Source: Solirubrobacterales bacterium (GTDB lineage Bacteria > Actinomycetota > Thermoleophilia > Solirubrobacterales > 70-9). From it: 64,000 bases of DNA. The stretch is taken from contig JANWHD010000028.1 in the NCBI GenBank assembly GCA_025450585.1, positions 1 to 64,000 on the forward strand, in the 5' to 3' direction. The notes below the pieces were generated by a model, which was not told where the DNA came from, ran no database searches, and saw nothing but the letters and a program-made list of their open reading frames with translations. Of the stretch, positions 43,284-52,970 are shown one piece after another; positions within the stretch are counted from its first letter, which is position 1; each line of letters opens with the position of its first letter. The position numbers and the translations under genes are program-made.

Positions 43284-43844
43284 ATGGAGAACAGCACGGG
43301 AGCGGCAATCGCCGGCGAGGGCACCAACGGCTCCACAACGGACGGGCCTCGCCACTACGAGCCGGGCAACATCATCATCTTCGACCAGCCGTGGGAGAAC
43401 CTGCGACTCGGCGACACGTTCCAGACCCGCTCGCGAACTATCACGGAGGCGGATGTGGTCCAGTTCGCCGCGATGACCGGCGATTGGCACCCGGCCCACT
43501 CCGATGAGACATGGGCGACGGAAAACATGTTCGGGCGCCGGGTCGCCCATGGAATGCTGATCGTTTCCTACTCGCTGGGACTGGTGCCGAACGATGCCAT
43601 CCTCGCGCTGCGAAGGATCCGGAGCATCAACTTCAAGCAACCGGTGTTCTTCGGCGACACGATCCACGTGCTGGGAAAGGTCGCCGAGAAGCGTGAGATG
43701 GGCCCCGAGGTCGGCATGGTGCTCGGACGCTGGCGAACGAAGAATCAAGACGACGAAACGATTTGCACCATGGAGCTCGAAGCCCTCTGGCGTCGCGAGG
43801 GAGCGTCCCAGGAGGCCATGAGCGCAATCCAGAGTCCGCAGTAG
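43284..43844 (+). CDS. MaoC-like hotdog hydratase
   Basis: A 186-residue single-hotdog hydratase/dehydratase. After a variable N-terminus of about 40 residues come the active-site signature FAAMTGDWHPAHSD (Asp and His present) and FGRRVAHGMLIVSYSLGL. The start is the ATG at 43284 with AAGGAG seven bases upstream. It should act on an enoyl or 3-hydroxyacyl thioester. A second MaoC-like protein encoded at 60035 shares SIGLVPNDRVAALRR with this SLGLVPNDAILALRR, so the two are probably related paralogues, but the other has lost the active-site residues. Confidence 0.88.
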   Translation: MENSTGAAIAGEGTNGSTTDGPRHYEPGNIIIFDQPWENLRLGDTFQTRSRTITEADVVQFAAMTGDWHPAHSDETWATENMFGRRVAHGMLIVSYSLGLVPNDAILALRRIRSINFKQPVFFGDTIHVLGKVAEKREMGPEVGMVLGRWRTKNQDDETICTMELEALWRREGASQEAMSAIQSPQ

Positions 43845-43846
43845 TA

Positions 43847-45199
43847 GTGAGGGAGCTGCCCAAGACGTGCTTGGTCGGCGCGGGCGCCTCGGGGATTACG
43901 ACCGCACGGTCACTCGCCGCACGTGGGGTGCCGTTCGACTGGTTCGAGAAGGGAGACCGAGTCGGCGGGATCTGGGCATTTGAAAACGAGAGCGGCCTGT
44001 CCTCCGCCTACCGCCAACTGCACATCAATGTCTCGCGTGCGCGCATCGAGTTCTCCGACCATCCGATGTCCGACTCGATCGCTCAGTACCCCCACCACAC
44101 CGAACTGGCCCGATACTTCGACGACTACGTCCAGCGCTTCGAACTCCACCGGAACCTGCGACTCATGACGGAGGTACGCCGAGCCCGAATCCGCGACGGG
44201 ATATGGGAGGTCGAACTGAGTAGCGGCAAGACCTGCCACTACGACGCCCTGATCGTCGCCAACGGCCATCACTCGGCTCCCCGCTGGCCAACACCTCCTC
44301 CGCCCGGCGAATTCTCCGGCGAGCAGATGCACTCGCACGACTACCGGGACAACACCATGCTGCGCGGCAGGGACGTCCTGGTCGTGGGCCTCGGCAACAG
44401 CGCCTGCGACATCGCGGTGGAGTCGAGCATGGCCGCACGCAACACATACCTCTCGGTACGGCGCGGAGCGCACGTCCTGCCGAAGACGATGTGGCGCTGG
44501 ACGTACGATCAAGTGCCCGGTCTCGAGTACGCACTCGGCAGGGGGATCGGCATCGGGGGCTTCGGGCTCCGGCTTCCATGGCGACTGCGGCAGTGGTGGC
44601 TCGACCGGGGACATCGCCTGAGCGTCGGCCGAATGGACCTCTACGGGCTGCCGGCCCCGGAGCACGACTTCGGCGCCACGCACCCCACCATCTCTCCACG
44701 GCTCCTCGACTGCCTGTCGAACGGCGAGGTCGAGCCCAGGCCTGCAATCGAGCGACTGGACGGTGAGCTCGTGCATTTCACCGATGGAAGCGCCGCTCGA
44801 GCCGATCTCATCATCTGGTGCACCGGGTACGAGATCGGCTTTCCGTTCCTGGATCCCACCCTGGCACCGGTCGACAGGCAGAACGAGATCGAGATGTACT
44901 GGAACGTATTCAGCCCGGATGTCCCCAGCCTTGCGTTCGTGGGACTCCTTCAGCCAGCCGCGGGCTCCACCATGCAGATCTCCGAGATCCAGGGGAAGTG
45001 GGTCGCCTCCTACCTCTCAGGGGAATACGCCCTTCCGTCGCAGGCGGAAATGAGGCGCAGCATCGCGGGACAACGCCAACGGGACTCCCGCCGTCTGGTC
45101 GCTTCGACGCGCCACACGGTGCAGGTCGAGCAGTTCGACTTCGCCTGGCGTCTCCGCCGCGAGCTCCGCAGGGGACGGCGTCGAGCCCGGGTAGCCTGA
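43847..45199 (+). CDS. Flavin-containing monooxygenase (class B)
   Basis: A 450-residue FAD/NADPH monooxygenase. The FAD loop is VGAGASG near residue 10, the FMO-type motif reads FSGEQMHSHDY, the NADPH loop is VGLGNSACD, and IIWCTGYEIGFPF is the usual C-terminal marker. It would oxygenate a soft nucleophile or perform a Baeyer-Villiger step on the cluster product. The GTG start at 43847 follows the MaoC stop by two bases; nothing upstream in frame fits. A paralogue lies at 45639 with a small membrane-protein gene between. Confidence 0.9.
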   Translation: MRELPKTCLVGAGASGITTARSLAARGVPFDWFEKGDRVGGIWAFENESGLSSAYRQLHINVSRARIEFSDHPMSDSIAQYPHHTELARYFDDYVQRFELHRNLRLMTEVRRARIRDGIWEVELSSGKTCHYDALIVANGHHSAPRWPTPPPPGEFSGEQMHSHDYRDNTMLRGRDVLVVGLGNSACDIAVESSMAARNTYLSVRRGAHVLPKTMWRWTYDQVPGLEYALGRGIGIGGFGLRLPWRLRQWWLDRGHRLSVGRMDLYGLPAPEHDFGATHPTISPRLLDCLSNGEVEPRPAIERLDGELVHFTDGSAARADLIIWCTGYEIGFPFLDPTLAPVDRQNEIEMYWNVFSPDVPSLAFVGLLQPAAGSTMQISEIQGKWVASYLSGEYALPSQAEMRRSIAGQRQRDSRRLVASTRHTVQVEQFDFAWRLRRELRRGRRRARVA

Positions 45200-45203
45200 C
45201 GGG

Positions 45204-45602
45204 ATGGAGCCGACGCGCTGGTTGGCGGTGATTGCCCTACTGGGCCTGCCTGGTGTGGCCTTCGGAGGCTGGGCTCTGCTGACCTACATCACCGGCAGGG
45301 AGGGTCTCTCGCCGGCCCAGCAGCGCTTCTTCCGGGACGGCCACGCCCACGCCGGCGTACTGCTCGTGCTCTCCCTCGTCTATGTCAGTTATCTGGACGA
45401 CACCGGCTTCTCGGAAGGCCTCCAGTGGGCGGCCGGGTTGACGCTGTTCGCGGGCGTAACGGCCCAGTCAAGTGGCTTCTTTCTGCACATGGCCGCCGTC
45501 GACACGTCCTCCCCATCGGCCGGGACGAAGCTGACTCGAGCCGGTGCACTGCTGATCGGCGCTGCCCTCGTCGCGCTTGCGATCGGCCTCATCGTCGCGT
45601 AA
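45204..45602 (+). CDS. Small four-helix membrane protein
   Basis: A 132-residue protein with TM helices at about 6-28, 47-64, 75-95 and 109-131. A polar loop GREGLSPAQQRFFRDGHAHAG contains two His. Not assigned to a family. It lies between two flavin monooxygenase genes, four bases after the first, so it belongs to the same transcript. Confidence 0.75.
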   Translation: MEPTRWLAVIALLGLPGVAFGGWALLTYITGREGLSPAQQRFFRDGHAHAGVLLVLSLVYVSYLDDTGFSEGLQWAAGLTLFAGVTAQSSGFFLHMAAVDTSSPSAGTKLTRAGALLIGAALVALAIGLIVA

Positions 45603-45638
45603 TTGCGCGCTCCCTACCCCCTCTCTACTGTCCGCGCC

Positions 45639-46940
45639 GTGGCCTCTTTGCATGGAAAGATCTGTGTGGTCGGAGTGGGTATATCCGGTCTGGCCGTAGC
45701 GCGATCCCTGTCGCGCCGGGAGATCCCGTTCGAGTGCTTTGACCGCGCTCATCGCATCGGCGGCACCTATGCCCTGCCCGGTCGCGGGCAATCGGAGGTA
45801 TCTCGCGAGCAGCTTCAGTTCTCCGACTGGCCGATGCCGAGCTCCTCGCCTCTCTTCCCCGACGGATCGCGAGTGGCTTCCTACCTGCGCGACTACGCCG
45901 AGCGTTTTCGACTCGATGCTCACATCCGGCTGGAGACGGGCGTCGCCGCGGCCTCGCGCACGGCGGACGGCAAGTGGGAGATCGAGCTCGATGGCGGCGA
46001 GCGTCGGCGATTCGACGCGCTGGTAGTCGCCGGGGGGCGCGATGAGATCGCGTCGAGGCCGCGGGCTCTTCCGCCGGGCGAGTTCTCAGGCACCCAGATA
46101 CACGTCGACGAGTGTCGCGACGAGTCCGTTATGCGCGCTCGCGACGTCGTCGTAGCGGGTGCCGGCGGCGCCGCGTGCGACGCCGCCGTGACCTCCAGCT
46201 ATGTAGCTCACTCGACGCACATCTCCCTGCTCCGCCCCCGCTACGTGCTGCCCCAGATCGTTCTGGGCAGGCCCTACGACCAGCTGCCGGGCCTGCCATT
46301 CCTGCTCGGGAGGGGCGGCTCTCCTCGCTGGCTGCGGAGGCGCACGCTCGAAGCCGGTCACCGGGCGCTGCTCTCACTCCCGCTCTACGGCCTGCCGGCG
46401 CCGAGTGACCCCTTGGGGGAGGCAGGAATCACGGTGGCACCCTCCATGCTCGAGCGTCTACTGCACGGGCGCATCGATGTCCGGCCGGCGATCGCCCGGT
46501 TTGAAGGGGACCACGTGCGGTTCGCCGACGGGAGCCGAGCGAGAGCGAATCTGATCGTCTGGGGCACTGAGAGCCGCACCGAGTTTCCCTTCCTCCCAGC
46601 TGAGCTGGCACCGGCCGGAGAGCACCGACTGGAGTTGTTCTGGAACGTGTTCCCACTGGGCGAGCCGGGCCTGGCTTTCGTCGGCTTGGCCAATCCGGTG
46701 GGCTCGCCGACACGAATCGCCGAGTGTCAGAGCGAGTGGGTCGCCGCCTACCTGAGCGGGCGTTACACCCCGCCGAACGAGCGGGCCATGAGGAGGAGCA
46801 TCAAGCGGCGCCGCGGCGACGAGGGCAACCACGCTTTGTCGTCGGGGCGCGCGCCGACCGTCGAGCAGTACCACTATCTGCGCCACGTAAAGAGGGAGCG
46901 ACGGGCGGGTCGGTGGCGTGGACGCCTGCGGCGGCGATGA
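45639..46940 (+). CDS. Flavin-containing monooxygenase paralogue with degenerate motifs
   Basis: A 433-residue relative of the preceding monooxygenase. The FAD loop VGVGISG is intact and FSGTQIHVDE keeps the His of the FMO motif but lacks its aromatic end. The NADPH loop is AGAGGAACD, and the CTGY marker is replaced by WGTESRTEFPF. FAD binding is likely, while NADPH use and oxygenation are doubtful; it may be a partner or specialised enzyme. GTG at 45639 is taken as start because it leaves seven residues before the FAD strand; TTG at 45603 is possible. Tandem duplication followed by divergence is the likely origin. Confidence 0.8.
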   Translation: MASLHGKICVVGVGISGLAVARSLSRREIPFECFDRAHRIGGTYALPGRGQSEVSREQLQFSDWPMPSSSPLFPDGSRVASYLRDYAERFRLDAHIRLETGVAAASRTADGKWEIELDGGERRRFDALVVAGGRDEIASRPRALPPGEFSGTQIHVDECRDESVMRARDVVVAGAGGAACDAAVTSSYVAHSTHISLLRPRYVLPQIVLGRPYDQLPGLPFLLGRGGSPRWLRRRTLEAGHRALLSLPLYGLPAPSDPLGEAGITVAPSMLERLLHGRIDVRPAIARFEGDHVRFADGSRARANLIVWGTESRTEFPFLPAELAPAGEHRLELFWNVFPLGEPGLAFVGLANPVGSPTRIAECQSEWVAAYLSGRYTPPNERAMRRSIKRRRGDEGNHALSSGRAPTVEQYHYLRHVKRERRAGRWRGRLRRR

Positions 46941-49900
46941 AATCGACATCCCCGACCCCACCCCCGGGAGCCGCGCCTTGAAGCGTCTGGCCTCACTGGC
47001 CGTGGCCAGGCCGCGACGCGTGCTCGCGGTGTGGCTCTCCCTGGTCGGGGTGCTCGCCCTCCTTGGCATGGGAGTCGAGTCGAAGCTCCACCGCAGCAAT
47101 CTGATCATCCCCGGGACGACGGCCCAAAAGGCGATCGAAAGCCTCGAACCGAAGTTCGGGGAGAATTTCGACCAGGTCGTCGTGCTGGAGGGTCCGCGCC
47201 AGGCGATCGACCGGCAGGGCCCCAGGGTCACGGCCGCCCTCGAACAGATCGACGGCATCAGCCTGCTTGCTCCGTGGCTGGGCGCCGGCGAAGGCCTGCG
47301 GCCGCGGAGAAACACGGCGCTGATCGTCATTCGCGCGCAGGGCGACTTCGACCACGTCTCAAAAGAGGTGGCGCCCGAGATCAGGCGACGGGCGAAGGGC
47401 TCGGTGAGCCCTCCCGTCCGGGCTTACGCCAGCGGCTACCCGGACATCGCCGCGGGGATCCACGGCGGGACCGTGGAAGCAATCCAGCACGCCGAGATCA
47501 TCGCCGTGCCGTTGCTGATCGCCATCCTGCTCCTGGTGTTCAAGAGCCCGGTCGCCGCTGCGCTGCCGCTTTTCATCGGGTTGACCACGATCGGCGCGGC
47601 GAAAGGCGGCCTGATGTTGATCAACGAGGTCTTTGCCCTCGACGCCCTCTCGCTGAACATCGCGTCGATGATGGGGCTGGCGCTGGGAGTCGACTACGCG
47701 CTGCTGATGGTGTCCCGTTTCCGGGAAGAGCTCGGTTCCGGGCTCTCGCCCACCGAGGCGGCGCTGAGGACCGGCGATCGAACCGGGCGCACGATCTCCT
47801 CGGCTGGGATCGCTCTCGTCGCGGCGATGTCCGCGACGATCTTCGTCGTCCCCGGCTCGCTGCTTCTGGGCGTCACGATGGCGCTGATCTCCGTCGTCGT
47901 GCTGAGCGTCTTCGGTGCCCTGATCGCACTACCGGCGGTGCTTGCCCTGCTGGGTACCAATGTCGATCGCTGGACGTTCGGCGATGTGCACCGCCGCAGT
48001 CGCTTCGGCGGGCTGGCGCTGCGCGCGCTGAAGCACCCGGGGCTCGCCGTCGCTCTATCGCTACTCGCTGTTTGCATCTTCTCGGCGATCGCGCTCGCGG
48101 TCGAAACCGGTCCCCCCGACCCCCGTGGCCTTCCTCCCAACGAGGAGCGCAGCGACTACCTGGCGGTCAAGCAGGCCCTCGGTGCCGGCTGGATCGCGCC
48201 TTACGAAATCGGCATCACCTCCGACGACGGACCACTGACCGAGCCCGAGACGCTGGCGGCAACCGAGCGGTTCCAGCGTAGGCTCGCCGCGCGGCCCGAC
48301 GTGGCCGCGGTGCTCGGGCCGGGTCAGCTCATCCGGCGCACCAGGCAGCTCCAGCAGGTGCCCGCAAGGCTCTCCAGTACCCGTAAGTTCCTCAAGGAAG
48401 GGCTGGCCGACCAAGGCGAGCTTGCCGAAGGCCTGAGCGGAATCGGCTCGGGCGTGAGTCAGATGCGCGGCGGCCTCGCAAGCGCCGCCGGCGCCGCCGG
48501 CCGCCTCGAAGCGGGCGGTAACTCAGCGGCGAGCGCCGCAGCGGAACTGGAATCGGGACTCGAAAACGCCGCCCACGGCGCGGAGGAGCTGCAGACCGGC
48601 ATGTCTGAGTCGCGGGCGGCGATCGACACCCTGTCCGCCGGATCCCGCCGCGCCCGCCGGGCGGCCGAGCAGGTCGGCAACGCCCTTGCCAGGACCCGCC
48701 CGGGACTCCTCAGGGGCCTGCCACAGATCGAGGCCCTGCGCACCCGGCTCGGCAAGCAGGTCGAAGACCTGGCGCAGCTGCGCGGCGCGGCCGAGGCGAC
48801 CCAGCGAGGCCTCGAGCGGGGCTTGCAGGCACTCGAGCAACTGGACCCTGAAGCGAAGCTCGATCCCCACTACAACGACGCCTACAACGCCTTCTCGGGA
48901 GCGCTCGGCGCGATCGGCAGCCCCAGTATGGAGGCGTCGCTGGCAGAAGCTGGCGAAAGCGCACAGATCGCCTCCGAAGGGGTCGGGGCGCTCGTCTCTC
49001 AAACCCGTGACCTGGCGGCTGGCCTCAGCCGGTTGCACTCCGGCTCGGAGCGCCTGGGACGGGGCCTCGAGCGCCTCGACGACGGGGTAGGCCAGCTGCT
49101 GGAGGGATTCGAACGCCTCGACGACGGCGACGGGGCGCTCTCCGCTGGGCTGAGCCGCCTGCAGACCGGCAGTGGCGAGCTCGCCTCTGGAGTGGAGCGC
49201 CTCGCCGGCGGGGCCGGCACCCTGCGCGGCGGCCTGACCGGCGGTGCCGGTGAAGTGGCCACACTCGGCCAAGGGGTAAGCGACCTGCTGTCGGGGGTCC
49301 TCGTGTTTCGGGGGCGATCGCATCAGATCGCCGAGCAGACGAGGCAAACGGACCGCCTGACCCCGGCCTTCGAATCGGGCTACTTCACCCTGGCCGCCGT
49401 GGACCGGGCAAATCCCCAGGCCCGACGCAACGCCTCGTTCGCCCTCAGCGTGGACAGCGGCGGCTCCGGAGCGAGGGTCACGGTGGTCGGGTACGGCGAC
49501 GCCCAGAAGGCGGGGCACCCACTGCGAGACGTGCTCGAGGAGGACATCAAGGCGCTTGCGAGAGAAACAGGTGCCACGGTGCAGCTCAGTGGCACCGCAA
49601 CTGCTCTGCAGGACTTCGACACCGCGACCTCTGACAGGTTGCCGCAGCTCGCGCTGGCGTTGTCCCTAGTCACCTTCCTGGTGCTGGTCGGCATCCTTCG
49701 CTCGCTCCTGCTCCCCTTCCTCGCGGTCGTCTTCAACCTGCTGACCGTCGGGGCGGCGTTCGGCGTGATGGTGCTCTTCTTCCAGGGCTCGGACCCGATA
49801 CTCGGCGGCCCCGGGTTCATCGACGCAATCACCGCCTACGGAGTCTTCAGCATCATGTTCGGCCTCTCGATCGACTACGAGGTGTTCCTGCTGACGCGTA

Positions 49901-50196
49901 TGCGGGAGGGTTACCTCCGCTCCGGATCGAACGAGAAGGCGATCCGGTACGGCGTCGAGCGCACCGCAGGGGTCATCACGGGTGCGGCGCTGATCATGAC
50001 GGCGGTCTTCGTCTCGTTCGCGACGACCGGCATCACCGCGGCCAGGCAGCTCGGCCTGGCGATGACGGTCGCGGTTCTCGTCGACGCCACGCTGATCCGC
50101 CTGGTACTGCTTCCAGCCGCAATGAAGCTCTGCGGCAACGCCACCTGGTGGCTACCGAATCCGTTGCGGCGCCTGCCCAGCCAAAAGAAGGCCTAG
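46918..50196 (+). CDS. Large MMPL-family transporter with long periplasmic helical insert
   Basis: A protein of up to 1092 residues. The first TM is VLAVWLSLVGVLALLGMGV; the first bundle holds MMGLALGVDYALLMVSRFREE and the second FGLSIDYEVFLLTRMREGY, both with the coupling Asp-Tyr pairs. Between the bundles is a very long external region (about 390-870). It includes a heptad-like segment rich in Ala, Gly, Leu and Ser (about 480-795; repeats such as LSRLQTGSGELASGVERLAG) that resembles YhgE/Pip linkers and may span the envelope. The start is uncertain: GTG 46918 overlaps the previous gene, TTG 46978 has GGGAG upstream. Position suggests export of the cluster product, as MmpL proteins do for mycobacterial lipids. 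Confidence 0.88.
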   Translation: MDACGGDEIDIPDPTPGSRALKRLASLAVARPRRVLAVWLSLVGVLALLGMGVESKLHRSNLIIPGTTAQKAIESLEPKFGENFDQVVVLEGPRQAIDRQGPRVTAALEQIDGISLLAPWLGAGEGLRPRRNTALIVIRAQGDFDHVSKEVAPEIRRRAKGSVSPPVRAYASGYPDIAAGIHGGTVEAIQHAEIIAVPLLIAILLLVFKSPVAAALPLFIGLTTIGAAKGGLMLINEVFALDALSLNIASMMGLALGVDYALLMVSRFREELGSGLSPTEAALRTGDRTGRTISSAGIALVAAMSATIFVVPGSLLLGVTMALISVVVLSVFGALIALPAVLALLGTNVDRWTFGDVHRRSRFGGLALRALKHPGLAVALSLLAVCIFSAIALAVETGPPDPRGLPPNEERSDYLAVKQALGAGWIAPYEIGITSDDGPLTEPETLAATERFQRRLAARPDVAAVLGPGQLIRRTRQLQQVPARLSSTRKFLKEGLADQGELAEGLSGIGSGVSQMRGGLASAAGAAGRLEAGGNSAASAAAELESGLENAAHGAEELQTGMSESRAAIDTLSAGSRRARRAAEQVGNALARTRPGLLRGLPQIEALRTRLGKQVEDLAQLRGAAEATQRGLERGLQALEQLDPEAKLDPHYNDAYNAFSGALGAIGSPSMEASLAEAGESAQIASEGVGALVSQTRDLAAGLSRLHSGSERLGRGLERLDDGVGQLLEGFERLDDGDGALSAGLSRLQTGSGELASGVERLAGGAGTLRGGLTGGAGEVATLGQGVSDLLSGVLVFRGRSHQIAEQTRQTDRLTPAFESGYFTLAAVDRANPQARRNASFALSVDSGGSGARVTVVGYGDAQKAGHPLRDVLEEDIKALARETGATVQLSGTATALQDFDTATSDRLPQLALALSLVTFLVLVGILRSLLLPFLAVVFNLLTVGAAFGVMVLFFQGSDPILGGPGFIDAITAYGVFSIMFGLSIDYEVFLLTRMREGYLRSGSNEKAIRYGVERTAGVITGAALIMTAVFVSFATTGITAARQLGLAMTVAVLVDATLIRLVLLPAAMKLCGNATWWLPNPLRRLPSQKKA

Positions 50197-50727
50197 TGAA
50201 ACGTACCCCTCCTCGGCGAGCATGCGTCCGGGCTCACGGTACGCCTCCCGGTCGGCCGGAGCCCACGTCGCCAGCCCATCCACATACCGGTTGTACATGC
50301 AGAACGCGGCGGCAATCAGCACCGTGTCGTGGATCTCCTTGTCGGTCGCACCCTCCTCGCGGGCGCGCTCGACATCCGCCTCGGTGACTTCGAGGCCGCC
50401 CACCTTCACCTTTGCGGCAACGGCGAGCAGCGCTTTGAGCTTGTCGGAGACGTCCGCGGACTCAGGGTCGCGGCAGACCCGGTCGACGAGGTCCTCTGCT
50501 CCGCCCAGGTGGTGCGCCGCGGCCGCGCCATGCGAGGCCTGGCAAAAGTGACAGTCGTTCCGCTTCGAGACGAACGCGGCGATCATCTCGCGTTCTCCAC
50601 TCGCCAGTGAGCTGGGGGCGCGGAGGAGGACCTCGGCCAGCTCGTTCATCGGCTTTGCGGTCTCGGGACTGAACGCCATCGGGCCGAGGATGCCGGGCAG
50701 GCCGCTGGGCAGGTCTATGTGTGGCAT
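50152..50727 (-). CDS. AhpD-like peroxidase-related protein
   Basis: A 191-residue all-helical protein of the carboxymuconolactone decarboxylase/AhpD group. The redox motif KRNDCHFCQASH has C59, C62 and H66 as in active AhpD-like proteins, so alkylhydroperoxidase-type activity is plausible. GGGAG lies ahead of the ATG at 50727. It is opposite in direction to the transporter, with 45 bp of overlap at the 3' ends, and divergent from the secreted-protein gene. It may protect an oxidation-prone product. Confidence 0.85.
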   Translation of the reverse strand: MPHIDLPSGLPGILGPMAFSPETAKPMNELAEVLLRAPSSLASGEREMIAAFVSKRNDCHFCQASHGAAAAHHLGGAEDLVDRVCRDPESADVSDKLKALLAVAAKVKVGGLEVTEADVERAREEGATDKEIHDTVLIAAAFCMYNRYVDGLATWAPADREAYREPGRMLAEEGYVSLGLLLAGQAPQRIR

Positions 50728-50777
50728 GCGAGCTCCCTTTTTTGACTAGTTCGGATCTACTCTGGAAACCTGACCGA

Positions 50778-52970
50778 GTGCCCGCTTCGCCGCAAGATTC
50801 ACCAAACACTTTCCGGCTGGTCCTCTGCCTGGCGCTCGCCCTGGTGAGCTCGCTCGCCCTGGCGCCACCGGCGGCGGGCGACCCGGCGCACGGGCGTGCC
50901 TGGGAGCTGGTGACCTCACACGACTCTCTCGGCGTCCAGCTCTTCTCGGCGCGCGGCTGGAGCGTCGACGGCGACCGCGTCGCCTATGCGAGCCTGGGCC
51001 CGATGCCCGGCGCCGCTTCCGGCGAGCTTGTCGCCACTTCGGTCGCCGTTCGAGGGGCGAATGACTGGGAAAGCCATCCAATCGGGCAACCATTCACAGT
51101 AGCCGCGGCCCAGGCCGGCGGCGTCCTCTCACTGGCCGCGAGCCGTGACCTCTCGACCTGGATCTGGGGGAGCGCCAGCCAGCTGCTGCCCGGTGCTCCC
51201 TCGGCGCCGATGGCGGGGTTGTATCGACGCGCTCCCGACGGGACGCTCACGCTGCTCGGCCCGATCGCGCCGGGGAGTTTCTTCGGCACGCCCAGCTTCC
51301 TCCAAGCGCCGGTCCTGCCCGCAGCCTCCGACGACGTCGGGCACGCCGGGCTCAACTCCACCGAGCCGCTCCTTCCGGCGGACTCGGGCAGGGTTGAAGG
51401 TCGCGCCGCCTACGAGCTCGATGAATCCGGCCTGCAGTTCATCGGGGTGAACGACGAAGACCAGCCACTATCCACCTGCGGCTCGGTGCTGGGCAACGGG
51501 ATCTCGGGCGTACTGGCCGCTCTTCACCCGATGTCGCGCGATGGGTCGCGCATCTTCCTCACCAGTCCCGACCCGAGTGCCTCCGCGTGCGCGGAGCCGA
51601 CCCAGGTGTACCTCCGCGAAGACGACACGACGACCCTGATCTCGGCCTCGCAGTGCACGCGACCGGACTGCAACCCCCCCGCCGACGTGAACTTCGTGGG
51701 AGCGCCGCCCGACGGGTCGAGCGCGTTCCTCACGACGACCCGGCAGCTCACCGACGACGACGTCGACAGTGGCACCGACCTCTACCGCGTGGACATCTCG
51801 ACGGGCGATCTGACGCGACTCTCGGCCGGGCCAGCCGGCGTCTCAGCCAACGTCATCGCTCCGATCAAGGCGAGCGACGATGGCGACCGCGTGTACTTCA
51901 TCGCGGGCGGTGCGCTGGTACCGGGGGAGGGAACCACAGGGGGCCGGAACCTCTATCTGCGCGATGGCGGCGAGATCCACTTCGTCACCACGCTGGCGAA
52001 AACCTCGAACCTGAACAGCGCAGTGGTGAGCGAGGACGGGAGTGTCTTCCTCTTCACGACGACGGCAAAACTCCTGCCCGGCGATGTCGACATCCACAGC
52101 GACGTCTATCGCTACGACGCCGCCGGGGACGTTCTGCAGCAAATCTCGATCGGAGAGAACGGCCAGGGGAACGCTGCTCTCGCCGCCACTCTCCCTGGGC
52201 CGGGGGAATACGGGCCTTTCCCCGGCCACAACCCCAACCCGCTGACGGCGGACGGGACGCGAGCCTTCATCGAAACGGAGGAGGCGCTGGTCGCCGGGGA
52301 CACGAATGAAGAACACGACGTCTACGAGTGGTGGGCGGGATCGATCGGGCTGGTCAGCTCGGGGACCGGCAGCGAAAACGGGGTCGCGTTCGCAGGCGCC
52401 AGCGCCAACGGCGGCAATGCCTTTTTCACGACCCGCGAGTCCCTCCTGCCGCGTGACGACGACGGAGGCGAAGTCGACCTCTACGTCGCGCGGATCGGCG
52501 GCGGCTTCCCCGAAGCGGATCCGCCTACATCGTGTGTGGGAGAAGAGTGCCAGGGCCCGCTGCCCCCCGCGGAGCCCGAGCGAACGGCGCCGGCAACCGC
52601 AACGCTCGCGCCGCTCGGGGGGAATCCCTCAACGGGCGGAAAGGAGCGGCGCTTCGCCGTGTGGATCGACCCCCGAGACCGGCGTGAACTGGCAGAGACG
52701 GGCCGGGCGCGGATCCATGTATGGGTGCCGTCTCCCGGTCGCGTCTCCCTTGTGGGCATCGCCGGAGTGGGAGATCGCCGGGCCGTCGTCGCTCGCGAGA
52801 CCGCCGTCGCCTCGCGGGAGGGAGGGATCGTGCTTCGATTCCGGTTGAGTCCGGCCGCGCGCCGTGCCCTGCGGGAGCGGGAGCAGGTCCTGCTCTTGCG
52901 GCTGATCGTCCGCCACTCGCAATCCCCTCACCCCCGCACGCTCGTCCTGAGGCTGGGGGCAACACGGTGA
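50778..52970 (+). CDS. Secreted TolB/WD40-like beta-propeller protein
   Basis: A 730-residue protein starting at GTG 50778 with signal peptide FRLVLCLALALVSSLALAPPAAG. The body (about 40-580) has repeats such as MSRDGSRIFLTSPDPSA, KASDDGDRVYFIAGGAL and VSEDGSVFLFTTTAKLLPGD, typical of TolB-like propellers. A Pro/Ala-rich linker and a C-terminal beta domain (about 640-730) follow. Extracellular. No catalytic residues can be named. Its stop overlaps the next start (GTGA, 52967), so the two secreted proteins are coupled. Confidence 0.8.
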   Translation: MPASPQDSPNTFRLVLCLALALVSSLALAPPAAGDPAHGRAWELVTSHDSLGVQLFSARGWSVDGDRVAYASLGPMPGAASGELVATSVAVRGANDWESHPIGQPFTVAAAQAGGVLSLAASRDLSTWIWGSASQLLPGAPSAPMAGLYRRAPDGTLTLLGPIAPGSFFGTPSFLQAPVLPAASDDVGHAGLNSTEPLLPADSGRVEGRAAYELDESGLQFIGVNDEDQPLSTCGSVLGNGISGVLAALHPMSRDGSRIFLTSPDPSASACAEPTQVYLREDDTTTLISASQCTRPDCNPPADVNFVGAPPDGSSAFLTTTRQLTDDDVDSGTDLYRVDISTGDLTRLSAGPAGVSANVIAPIKASDDGDRVYFIAGGALVPGEGTTGGRNLYLRDGGEIHFVTTLAKTSNLNSAVVSEDGSVFLFTTTAKLLPGDVDIHSDVYRYDAAGDVLQQISIGENGQGNAALAATLPGPGEYGPFPGHNPNPLTADGTRAFIETEEALVAGDTNEEHDVYEWWAGSIGLVSSGTGSENGVAFAGASANGGNAFFTTRESLLPRDDDGGEVDLYVARIGGGFPEADPPTSCVGEECQGPLPPAEPERTAPATATLAPLGGNPSTGGKERRFAVWIDPRDRRELAETGRARIHVWVPSPGRVSLVGIAGVGDRRAVVARETAVASREGGIVLRFRLSPAARRALREREQVLLLRLIVRHSQSPHPRTLVLRLGATR

